A stretch of 8,672 nucleotides of DNA from Deltaproteobacteria bacterium (GCA_027403435.1 DAHZDR010000364.1:1-8672); one strand, 5' to 3'. Positions 1 to 5,907 are shown, numbered from the stretch's first letter. Notes: a model not told the origin generated them from the sequence alone. Numbers and translations: made by a program.

Positions 1-1664
1 CGACTCTGCAGGCGGCCGGGATGGATTTGCATGGGCAGGGACGCGCGGACCGGCTGGCGCGGGCGGCGCTGGGGGCGCTGGACGCAATCGGGTTTCGACC
101 GGGATTTTTCGGTTTGCTCGCCGTCTATGTCGGCGTCGCCGCCGCGCGGGCGATGCTGGCGCGCAAGCGCGGCGTCGCCATGTGGGCGACGCAACAGAAC
201 TTCGCCGACGAGGAACGCAGGCGGCTGTATGCGGCGATCGTCGGCGCGCGCTGGCGCTTTCTTGCCCGGAGCCATCTCGCCGATTTTCTGCATGCCTTGA
301 CCGCCGAAATCGACCGCGTCGGCTATGCGGTTTCCAACGCCCTGTCGCTGGCGGGCGAACTTGCGTTGAACGCGATTTATCTGGCCGCGGCGCTGGCGCT
401 CGCCCCCGCAATGACCGCGATCGCGCTGGCGGCCGCGGCGGCGCTGGCGGTGTCGCTCAACGCCCGTACCCGGCGCATCCGCGCGCACGGCGAGGAGTTG
501 ACGCGCGCGACCAATCTGCTTTACGCCGCCGCCAGCGAGCATCTGCAGAGCCTCAAGACCGCGCGCGCATTTGGCGCCGAGGCCCGCAATCGCGATTTGT
601 TCGGCCGTCTCAGCGGCGGAATCGCGCGGCTTTACGTCGGCGTGGAACGCGAGCAGGTCGCCGCCAATTCGTGGTTCGAACTGAGCGCGGCCGCGATGCT
701 GCTGCCGATTCTGTACGTGGCGATGCGGGTCCTGCACGTGCCGCCGGCGGCCTTGCTGATGCTCTTGCTGATCTTCATGCGGGTGATGCCGCGCGCGCAG
801 TCCGGCCATCTCGATTACCGCAATCTGGTGAGCTTGCTGCCCTCTTTCGCCAACCTGCGCGAGCTGGAGGCGCGCTGCGCGGCCGCGGCGGAACCGCTTC
901 AGGACGCAAGCGCGCCGCCGCCGCTGAAGTCGGAGATTCGGCTCGAAGCCGTCGTCATTGCCTACAGTCCCGGCGGCGCGCCGGCGCTCGACGGATTCAA
1001 CCTCGCGATCCCCGCGGGCAAAATCACGGCGCTCGCCGGACCGTCGGGCGCGGGCAAAAGTACGGTGGCCGATCTAGTCATGGGACTGATGGCGCCGGAC
1101 GCGGGACGAATCACGATCGACGGCGCGCCCCTGACCGAGACCAACGCGGCGGCCTGGCGGCGGCAGCTCGGCTACGTCGGCGCGGAAACCGCGCTGTTCA
1201 ATCTGAGCGTGCGCGAAAATCTGCTCTGGGCCGCGCCGGAAGCCGCCGAAGCGGACCTGTGGGCGGCGCTGGAACGGGCCGCCGCCGCGGATTTCGTGCG
1301 CGCGCTGCCGCATGGAATCGACACGATTGTCGGCGAACGCGGCGCGCTGCTGGCGGCCGGCGAACGGCAACGAATCGCGATCGCCCGCGCCTTGCTGCGC
1401 CGGCCCGCCGTGCTGATCCTGGACGAAGCCACCAACCATCTCGATTACGAAAACGAGGCGCGCGTGCTCGACGCGATCGCGGCGGCGGCCGGACCCGTCA
1501 CCACGCTGATGATCGCGCATCGCATGTCCGCGCTCCGCCGCGCCGACCTGATTTGCGTGATCGAAAACGGCCGAACCGTCGAATCCGGCGGTTGGGAGGA
1601 ATTGAACGGCCGCGCGAACGGTCGTTTCAGGACGCTCCGCGAGACTCATCGGCTGGTGGCGTAG
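1..1664 (+). CDS. ABC exporter, fused permease-ATPase half-transporter (5' end outside window)
   Basis: This is a membrane-domain plus nucleotide-binding-domain half-transporter that would use ATP to export an unknown substrate across the inner membrane. The frame is open to the left edge, and the first membrane helix expected for this family is missing, so the true start probably lies upstream. Numbering from the ATG at 21, hydrophobic stretches lie near residues 29-48, 104-124, 127-146, 221-239 and 241-256. The ATPase domain occupies about 306-540. It has Walker A GPSGAGKST (340-348), Walker B with D468 and catalytic E469, D-loop D475 and H-loop H500. Two motifs are abnormal: the Q-loop reads GYVGAET, with Ala388 where Gln is expected, and the signature reads LAAGE (444-448) instead of LSGGQ/E. 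Such a signature is known from TAP2-type subunits of heterodimeric exporters, so a partner gene may lie just upstream. The 3' end overlaps the convergent PGPGW gene by 38 bases. The family call is secure; the substrate is unknown. Confidence 0.93.
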   Translation, partial: TLQAAGMDLHGQGRADRLARAALGALDAIGFRPGFFGLLAVYVGVAAARAMLARKRGVAMWATQQNFADEERRRLYAAIVGARWRFLARSHLADFLHALTAEIDRVGYAVSNALSLAGELALNAIYLAAALALAPAMTAIALAAAAALAVSLNARTRRIRAHGEELTRATNLLYAAASEHLQSLKTARAFGAEARNRDLFGRLSGGIARLYVGVEREQVAANSWFELSAAAMLLPILYVAMRVLHVPPAALLMLLLIFMRVMPRAQSGHLDYRNLVSLLPSFANLRELEARCAAAAEPLQDASAPPPLKSEIRLEAVVIAYSPGGAPALDGFNLAIPAGKITALAGPSGAGKSTVADLVMGLMAPDAGRITIDGAPLTETNAAAWRRQLGYVGAETALFNLSVRENLLWAAPEAAEADLWAALERAAAADFVRALPHGIDTIVGERGALLAAGERQRIAIARALLRRPAVLILDEATNHLDYENEARVLDAIAAAAGPVTTLMIAHRMSALRRADLICVIENGRTVESGGWEELNGRANGRFRTLRETHRLVA

Positions 1665-1914
1665 GCCGGGCGCCGCCGCGGACGCGGCCCAGGATTGCGC
1701 CGCCGATCCGCGCGCCCTGGCGCTTGAGCCGCCGCAACAACCGGCGCGCCCACAGGAACTCGGCCGCGAGCACGCTCAGCCCGAGCAGGATCACGAGCCA
1801 TCCCGGCCCCGGCGTGACGATCATCACGACCCCAAGCAGCACCAGCGTGCCGCCGACCACGGCGATAATCAGGCGGCGGGCCTGGCGAATCGTCTCCACC
1901 ACGAACGCATGCAT
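1627..1914 (-). CDS. PGPGW-family small transmembrane protein
   Basis: This is a 95-residue membrane protein matching the PGPGW family (Pfam PF09656), whose function is not established. From the ATG at 1914 it has a short basic amphipathic N-terminus, a hydrophobic helix near residues 15-33, the diagnostic PGPGW at 35-39, a second hydrophobic helix near 40-53 with the family-typical AEFLWAR, then a strongly basic tail and a Pro/Gly/Ala-rich end. The two helices with PGPGW in the turn suggest a hairpin in the inner membrane. The frame stays open to an ATG at 2100 (157 residues), but the added 62 residues are Arg/Pro/Ala-rich without family character. I therefore prefer the internal ATG, although no good Shine-Dalgarno precedes either; a GTG at 1932 is also possible. 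The stop codon lies inside the 3' end of the convergent exporter gene. Confidence 0.8.
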   Translation of the reverse strand: MHAFVVETIRQARRLIIAVVGGTLVLLGVVMIVTPGPGWLVILLGLSVLAAEFLWARRLLRRLKRQGARIGGAILGRVRGGARPTPPADESRGAS

Positions 1915-2034
1915 CGCCAATGAGCCAAGCACGCGGCGCCGCGCGAATCCACCGCGCGCCGCGCGGATCGCAAGCGCGCGGCCGCTGGCCGTTGGCGGAC
2001 AAATCGGCGAATATCCGGCAAACGGCGTGGCGCG

Positions 2035-2063
2035 TGGCGAGCGGCGCCCAAGCGGCCTAAAAT
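2035..2063 (+). promoter_or_regulatory. possible sigma-70-like promoter upstream of the leader ORF and HtrA gene
   Basis: TAAAAT at 2058-2063 matches the -10 consensus at five of six positions and sits in an AT-rich patch that stands out from the GC-rich surroundings. The hexamer 17 bases upstream, TGGCGA at 2035-2040, matches the -35 consensus at only three positions. Position and strand fit transcription of the 18-codon ORF and the protease gene. This is a by-eye match only. Confidence 0.3.
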
Positions 2064-2086
2064 CAAATGGCGAGGAGCGGCCGGCA

Positions 2087-2143
2087 ATGGATTTCAGCAA
2101 AATTCCGCCGGGAGCCGCGCGCCTGCGGACGGTCCCGGCTTGA
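2087..2143 (+). CDS. possible 18-residue leader peptide upstream of HtrA gene
   Basis: A short ORF starts at an ATG 9 bases after a good Shine-Dalgarno (GAGGAG, 2072-2077) and ends at TGA 2141-2143, 34 bases before the protease start. It encodes MDFSKIPPGAARLRTVPA. The peptide has no run of a single amino acid that would suggest classical attenuation, but it contains a PP pair, a known ribosome-slowing context. It lies downstream of the AT-rich -10-like patch and upstream of the palindrome at 2154-2167. It could be a leader peptide, a small protein or chance. The ribosome-binding site is the main argument for translation. Confidence 0.3.
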   Translation: MDFSKIPPGAARLRTVPA

Positions 2144-2153
2144 CGCGCGGAGT

Positions 2154-2167
2154 GGCGCTTAAGCGCC
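2154..2167. promoter_or_regulatory. perfect 14-bp palindrome just upstream of HtrA start
   Basis: GGCGCTTAAGCGCC is fully self-complementary and ends 10 bases before the protease ATG. As DNA it could be an operator half-site pair. As RNA it could form a 5-bp GC-rich stem with a UUAA loop next to the weak ribosome-binding site (GAAGAG, 2168-2173), which would allow translational control. The in-frame TAA at 2160-2162 lies inside it and blocks any upstream extension of the protease. The role is inferred. Confidence 0.4.
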
Positions 2168-2177
2168 GAAGAGTTGC

Positions 2178-3212
2178 ATGACGAAACCGAAAATACCCGT
2201 CCGGTCCGGCCCGGCCAGCGCGCCCGGCGGCGCCGACGCGGCGCAAAGCGGCGCGGAAAGCGAACTGTTCGACGCCTATTCCCGCGCGGTGATCCACGCC
2301 GCCGAGGTCATCAGCCCGGCAGTGGTCTATATCGAAGTGTCGCGGCGGTCCGCGCCCCCGGCGGAAACGCGCGCGCCGCGCTCCGGACCGCGGGCGACGG
2401 GCTCGGGCTTTATCTTCACGCCCGACGGCCATGTCCTGACCAACAGTCATGTGGTGCGCGGCGCCGCGCGAATCGACGTCACGCTCAACGACGGCAGGCG
2501 GATGCGCGCCGCGCCGGTGGGCGACGATCCCGACACCGACCTGGCGGTGCTTCGGATTAGCGGCGACGATCTCACCGCGGCGGCCCTCGGCGATTCGCGG
2601 CGCATCCGCGTCGGCCAGCTGGCGATTGCGATCGGCAATCCCTTCGGCTTCCAGTATTCCGTGACGGCGGGCGTGGTCAGCGCGCTCGGCCGGTCGCTGC
2701 GCGCGCAATCGGGCAGGCTGATCGACAACGTCGTGCAGACCGACGCCGCGCTCAATCCCGGCAACTCGGGAGGGCCGCTGGTCAGCTCGCGCGCCGAAGT
2801 CATTGGCGTCAACACCGCGACGATTCTGCCCGCGCAAGGCCTGTGCTTCGCGATCGCGGTGAACACCGCCAAGCTGATCGCGGCGCAACTGATCCAGCAC
2901 GGGCGGGTCGAGCGCGCATGGGTCGGAATGGCCGGCCAGGACGTGCCGTTGCCGCGCCGACTGGCGCGTTTTCACCGTCTGCCAACGCATAGCGGCGTGA
3001 TGGCGGCGTCGGTCGAACCGGGCAGTCCAGCGCAACGCGCCGGCGTGATCCGCAACGACGTGATCGTGGGCTTCGGCGGAACGCCCGTCGCCGGCCTCGA
3101 CGACCTGCAACGGATGTTGACCGGCGAACGGGTCGGCGCGCCTTCGGAACTGACGGTGATTCGCGGCGCGGACCGGCTCACGCTTGAAATCGTTCCCGCG
3201 GCGCGGCCGTGA
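2178..3212 (+). CDS. HtrA/Deg-like S1C serine protease with one PDZ domain, no signal peptide
   Basis: This is a 344-residue trypsin-like protease of the HtrA/DegP/DegQ family, which degrades or refolds damaged proteins. The protease domain covers roughly residues 35-235. The catalytic triad is H91 (in TNSHVV), D121 (in DTDLAVL) and S197 (in GNSGGPL). The family blocks GSGFIF and AIGNPFGFQ are also clear. A single PDZ domain spans about 248-340, with GSPAQRAGVIRNDVIVGFGG inside it. The N-terminal 30 residues are hydrophilic (Gly/Ala/Ser/Pro-rich), without a membrane segment or cleavage signal. An in-frame TAA at 2160-2162 means the start cannot be moved upstream to gain one. Family members usually act in the periplasm, so this one appears cytoplasmic unless exported by another route. 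The Shine-Dalgarno (GAAGAG) is weak and close. Family confidence is high; cellular role and location are inferred. Confidence 0.93.
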   Translation: MTKPKIPVRSGPASAPGGADAAQSGAESELFDAYSRAVIHAAEVISPAVVYIEVSRRSAPPAETRAPRSGPRATGSGFIFTPDGHVLTNSHVVRGAARIDVTLNDGRRMRAAPVGDDPDTDLAVLRISGDDLTAAALGDSRRIRVGQLAIAIGNPFGFQYSVTAGVVSALGRSLRAQSGRLIDNVVQTDAALNPGNSGGPLVSSRAEVIGVNTATILPAQGLCFAIAVNTAKLIAAQLIQHGRVERAWVGMAGQDVPLPRRLARFHRLPTHSGVMAASVEPGSPAQRAGVIRNDVIVGFGGTPVAGLDDLQRMLTGERVGAPSELTVIRGADRLTLEIVPAARP

Positions 3213-3232
3213 AACGCCGCGATCGCGCCGGG

Positions 3233-3260
3233 TTGACGCGCGCTAGCGAATGGTTCTAGC
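3233..3260 (+). promoter_or_regulatory. weak promoter-like pair upstream of the CoA transferase
   Basis: TTGACG at 3233-3238 matches the -35 consensus at five of six positions. The hexamer at optimal distance, TCTAGC at 3255-3260, matches -10 at only three. The 95-base gap between the protease and the CoA transferase is long enough for the latter to have its own promoter. This is suggestive at best. Confidence 0.22.
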
Positions 3261-3307
3261 AATCAACTCGGTCGCGACCGCGCGAACCGGCATCAGGGAG
3301 GACCGCA

Positions 3308-4531
3308 ATGTCCGATTCATCGCCACGCCATGTGCTCGACGGCTACAAGGCGCTCGATTTCAGCCAACTCGTCGCGGGACCCACCGTCACGCGCCTGATG
3401 GCCGAGATGGGCGCCGAAATAATCAAGGTGGAACTCGCGCCATCCGGCGACCATTCGCGCCATCTGCCGTTCGTGCGCGACGGCCGCAGCGCCTATTTCG
3501 TCCAGCAGAATCGCGGCAAGAAAAGCCTCTGCGTCGATCTGAAAAATCCCGAAGGGCGCCAGCTCGTGCGCGAGCTCGTCGCCAAAGTGGACGTCGTGGT
3601 CGAGAATTTCGCGCCGGGCGCGATCAAACGCCTGGGCTTCGATTACGAAACCGTGCGCCAAATCAATCCGCGCGTCGTGATGTGCTCGATTTCGCTGCTC
3701 GGCCAGACCGGGCCGATGGCGCACAAGCCCGGCTACGACCATATCGCCGCCGCCTACGCCGGCGTGATCGATCTGACCGGCGAACGCGACGGCTCCCCGG
3801 TCTTCACCACGATGGCGATGGGCGACGTGAGCACCGGCGTCCACGCTCTAAGCGCGGTGCTCGCCGCCCTGCTCTATCGCGAACGCACCGGCAAGGGCCA
3901 ATATCTCGACTCGGCGCTGGTGGACACCTATTTCCACTATCACGATCTCAGCGTGCAACTCCTGTCGGCCAGCGGCGGCGCGATCAAACCGCGGCGCAAC
4001 GGACCGCATCACTACCTGATCTGTCCCGGAGGAGTGTTCAAGAGCCGCGACGGGCACGTCTTTATCGTCGCGCTCGATCAGCAATGGGCGCGGCTGTGCC
4101 GCGTAATCGGGCGGCCCGAATGGGCGGAAGAGCCGACGATGAAGACCGGCGCGCTGCGCGCGCAACGATCGGGAGAAATTATCCCGACGATCGAAGCCTG
4201 GCTGCAAGCGCAGCCCAGCGACGAGGCCGCGATGGCCGCGCTCGAAGAGGCGCGCGTCCCGATCGGTCCGGTGCTGAGCGTCGAGCGCGCCATGAACCAT
4301 CCGCAATTGCGCGCGCGCCGCACCGTGCGCCGCGTCAGCGATCGCCTGCTCGGCGAATTCGACATCCCGGGCTTTCCGCTGCGTTTTTCGGAATTTCCGC
4401 AAGAGCTGGCGCTCGAGGCGCCGCTGCTGGGCGAGCATAACGCCGAAGTGCTGCGCGATTATCTCGGGATGCCCGAGGATCGCGTGCGGGCGCTCGAGAG
4501 CGCCGGCGTGCTCCATCGCGGCGACCGCTGA
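3308..4531 (+). CDS. CaiB/BaiF (family III) CoA transferase
   Basis: This 407-residue protein is of normal length for family III CoA transferases, which move CoA between carboxylic acids through an aspartyl-CoA thioester and form interlocked dimers. The N-terminal block LDFSQLVAGPTVTRLMAEMG (residues 16-35), IIKVE (38-42), the NRGKKSLCVDLK block (68-79) and VVVENFAPGAIKRLG (96-110) are all characteristic. Asp173 in MAMGDVSTGVHA is at the position of the catalytic aspartate of formyl-CoA transferase (Asp169). RTGKGQYLD (193-201) and the C-terminal GEFDIPGFP segment also fit. The ATG follows a strong Shine-Dalgarno, GGGAGGA, 6 bases upstream. Convergent EthD and downstream SDR genes suggest a catabolic setting. 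The substrate (for example carnitine-, bile-acid-, formate- or aryl-acid-like) cannot be told from the sequence. Confidence 0.95.
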   Translation: MSDSSPRHVLDGYKALDFSQLVAGPTVTRLMAEMGAEIIKVELAPSGDHSRHLPFVRDGRSAYFVQQNRGKKSLCVDLKNPEGRQLVRELVAKVDVVVENFAPGAIKRLGFDYETVRQINPRVVMCSISLLGQTGPMAHKPGYDHIAAAYAGVIDLTGERDGSPVFTTMAMGDVSTGVHALSAVLAALLYRERTGKGQYLDSALVDTYFHYHDLSVQLLSASGGAIKPRRNGPHHYLICPGGVFKSRDGHVFIVALDQQWARLCRVIGRPEWAEEPTMKTGALRAQRSGEIIPTIEAWLQAQPSDEAAMAALEEARVPIGPVLSVERAMNHPQLRARRTVRRVSDRLLGEFDIPGFPLRFSEFPQELALEAPLLGEHNAEVLRDYLGMPEDRVRALESAGVLHRGDR

Positions 4532-4550
4532 AAGCTGGCGCGCGGCGGCG

Positions 4551-4871
4551 TTAATCGCGCTCCCAGCCCATCGCCGCCTGCAACGTTACGCCGAAGCGCT
4601 CGATCATTTTCCCGGCGTCCTCGCGCATCGCGCGCCATTGGGCCGACTCGCTCGCGCGATGAAGCGCTTCGGGAGCGTCGAACAGCAACTCGGCGACCCG
4701 GTAAAACGGCGCGGGCGCGCCTTCGAGTCCGCCGTCGGCGCGGGTCAGCACCAGGCGTTTGAGATATGGCACTTTGCGCGCCAGCGGAACATGCGTCTCG
4801 GCATAATGCTTTTCGAACGCTTCCACGTCCGCCGGCTTCGGCGCGCCCCACAGCGCAACAATCTTGTACAT
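4551..4871 (-). CDS. EthD family protein
   Basis: This 106-residue protein matches the EthD family (PF07110), small dimeric alpha+beta-barrel proteins named after a gene needed for ethyl tert-butyl ether breakdown. They are often found beside oxygenase, SDR and CoA-pathway genes. Visible family features are the N-terminal strand MYKIVALWG, the helix FEKHYAETHVPLARKVP (residues 19-35) with H27 at the conserved His, the central YRVAELLF strand (58-65), and a C-terminal helix and strand ending VTLQAAMGW. A good Shine-Dalgarno (GGAGG, 7 bases before the ATG on the - strand) supports the start. It is convergent with the CoA transferase (19-base gap) and divergent from the SDR (155-base gap). The reaction is unknown; it may be a small isomerase, lyase or accessory factor for the neighbouring enzymes. 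Confidence 0.88.
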   Translation of the reverse strand: MYKIVALWGAPKPADVEAFEKHYAETHVPLARKVPYLKRLVLTRADGGLEGAPAPFYRVAELLFDAPEALHRASESAQWRAMREDAGKMIERFGVTLQAAMGWERD

Positions 4872-4934
4872 CGCGTAACCTCCAGACCCATCTTCGACGC
4901 CGCCGCCCGCCCTCGCAAGCCTTTCGCCCGGCGA

Positions 4935-4959
4935 CCGGCCTTGCTATGGATAGCGCCGG
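4935..4959. promoter_or_regulatory. inverted repeat in the divergent EthD-SDR intergenic region
   Basis: GCTAT-GG-ATAGC (4943-4954) is an inverted repeat with 5-bp arms and a 2-base spacer. It is flanked by a second pair, CCGGC at 4935-4939 and GCCGG at 4955-4959, offset by three bases on the left. It is AT-richer than the rest of the 155-base spacer and sits near its middle, where one operator could control both divergent genes. No regulator gene is adjacent in the window. No convincing -35/-10 pair was found in either direction. Confidence 0.3.
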
Positions 4960-5008
4960 CGGTTCGCAACGGCGCCGCTTCGCGAGGAACGGCTCCGGCC
5001 GCCGCATC

Positions 5009-5015
5009 AGGGGAG
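5009..5015 (+). promoter_or_regulatory. ribosome-binding site deciding the SDR start
   Basis: AGGGGAG lies 11 bases before the ATG at 5027. The frame is open well upstream with another ATG at 4766, but only the 5027 start has this site and places the Rossmann glycine motif at the usual distance from the N-terminus. Confidence 0.65.
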
Positions 5016-5026
5016 AAAATTCGAAC

Positions 5027-5779
5027 ATGGACCGATTAAAAGGCAAGGTGGCTTTGATTTCCGGCGGCGCGCGCGGACAGGGCGCCTGCGAGGCGCGCCG
5101 CTTCGTCGCCGAAGGCGCCAAGGTCGTCGTTGGCGACGTGCTCGAGGCTCAGGTCGCCGAACTCGTCAAGGAGCTGAACGCGAAGGCCGGCGCGAAAGTC
5201 GCGGCCGCCGTGCGCCTGGACGTGACGCGCGCGGCCGATTGGCGCGCCGCCGTCGAAGCCTGCGAGCGCGATTTCGGCGGGCTCGACATCCTCGTCAATA
5301 ACGCCGGCGTGTACAACGGCGCGAAAATCGAGGAAACCAGCGAAGAACTCTGGGATTCGATCGTAAATATCAATCAGAAAGGCGTATGGCTCGGAATGAA
5401 GTCGGCGGCGCCCGCGATGCGCCGGCGGGGCGGCGGCGCGATCGTCAACATCTCGTCCGTGGCCGGCCTGGTCGGCACGCCCACCTCGGCCGCCTACCAC
5501 GGCACCAAGGGCGCCGTACGCCTGCTCACCAAAACCGCGGCGGCCGAATACGCGCGCGACGGAATCCGCGCCAACTCGGTTCATCCCGGCATTATCTCGA
5601 CCCAGATGGCCGACCTGATTCCCAACGATCTTCGCGCCGGAGCGAAATCCTTCGTGCCGATGGGCCGCGAGGGCACGGCGGACGAAGTCGCCAACGTCGT
5701 GCTGTTCCTGGTCAGCGACGAAGCCTCCTACGTTACCGGGGCGGAGTTCGTGGTTGACGGCGGCTATTCGGCGGTATAG
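5027..5779 (+). CDS. short-chain dehydrogenase/reductase (classical SDR)
   Basis: This 250-residue cytoplasmic NAD(P)-dependent oxidoreductase is of typical classical-SDR length. The N-terminal Rossmann motif is SGGARGQG (12-19), with Ser where Thr is common. Asp37 after the second beta strand (VVVGDV) points to NAD(H) preference. NNAG is at 91-94. The catalytic tetrad is probably N116 (in NINQKGV), S144 (in NISSVAG), Y157 and K161 (YHGTK). The NSVHPGIISTQM block (183-194) and C-terminal VTGAEFVVDGGYSAV are classic. It resembles the 3-alpha/20-beta-hydroxysteroid or cyclohexanol dehydrogenase-type SDRs common in steroid, terpenoid and alicyclic catabolism, but the substrate is not readable. 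It is divergent from EthD and convergent with the MurU-like gene. The start was chosen on the ribosome-binding site and the family N-terminus. Confidence 0.94.
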   Translation: MDRLKGKVALISGGARGQGACEARRFVAEGAKVVVGDVLEAQVAELVKELNAKAGAKVAAAVRLDVTRAADWRAAVEACERDFGGLDILVNNAGVYNGAKIEETSEELWDSIVNINQKGVWLGMKSAAPAMRRRGGGAIVNISSVAGLVGTPTSAAYHGTKGAVRLLTKTAAAEYARDGIRANSVHPGIISTQMADLIPNDLRAGAKSFVPMGREGTADEVANVVLFLVSDEASYVTGAEFVVDGGYSAV

Positions 5780-5794
5780 CCGATTCGCGTCCGC

Positions 5795-5821
5795 GGCGGC
5801 TGGCCGCGCAGGCCGGCCGCC
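5795..5821 (+). terminator. GC-rich stem-loop after the SDR gene
   Basis: Starting 16 bases past the SDR stop, an 11-bp stem (one G-U wobble in RNA) closes a 5-base loop GCGCA at 5806-5810. No T-run follows, so it is not a canonical intrinsic terminator. It may stop or stabilise the 3' end, or be a by-product of the high GC content. Confidence 0.35.
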
Positions 5822-5863
5822 CGGCGCGGCGCAAGACGCCAACCCGATTCGCCGACTGAGTAG

Positions 5864-5877
5864 TGAATGGGTATTCA
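5864..5877. repeat. small AT-rich inverted repeat in the SDR-MurU intergenic region
   Basis: TGAAT-GGGT-ATTCA has perfect 5-bp arms. It lies in the AT-richer middle of the 128-base convergent spacer between two GC-rich hairpins. No function is evident. Confidence 0.25.
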
Positions 5878-5880
5878 GCG

Positions 5881-5900
5881 GCCGGCGCGCGTCCGCCGGC
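5881..5900 (-). terminator. GC-rich stem-loop after the MurU-like gene
   Basis: GCCGGCG (5881-5887) and CGCCGGC (5894-5900) form a perfect 7-bp stem with a 6-base loop, beginning 7 bases beyond the stop of the - strand gene. There is no T-run on the - strand after it. It is a candidate 3' end structure of the ABC-F/amgK/murU transcript. Confidence 0.35.
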
Positions 5901-5907
5901 GCATGGT

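Noticed and set aside
182..2143. 653-codon open frame on + overlapping the exporter and PGPGW genes
   Set aside because: It is Arg-rich with no recognisable domain and overlaps the exporter whose motifs are unmistakable. Long shadow frames are expected at this GC content. Only its last 18 codons (2087-2143) are retained as a possible leader.
2094..3110. 338-codon open frame on - opposite the HtrA gene
   Set aside because: It is antisense to a protease with an intact triad. Its translation is His/Arg/Ala-rich low-complexity sequence without domain motifs.
3240..3248. CGCTAGCG palindrome before the CoA transferase
   Set aside because: Eight bases of GC-rich symmetry are common by chance at this composition, and nothing else supports a function.
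3250..4440. 396-codon open frame on + overlapping the CoA transferase
   Set aside because: It is Arg/Ala-rich with no family features; the alternative frame encodes a textbook family III CoA transferase with a strong ribosome-binding site.
4766..5026. N-terminal extension of the SDR from an ATG at 4766
   Set aside because: It would overlap the EthD gene, is rich in Arg/Ser/Pro, and puts the Rossmann motif about 100 residues in. The ATG at 5027 has a ribosome-binding site and the family-typical N-terminus.
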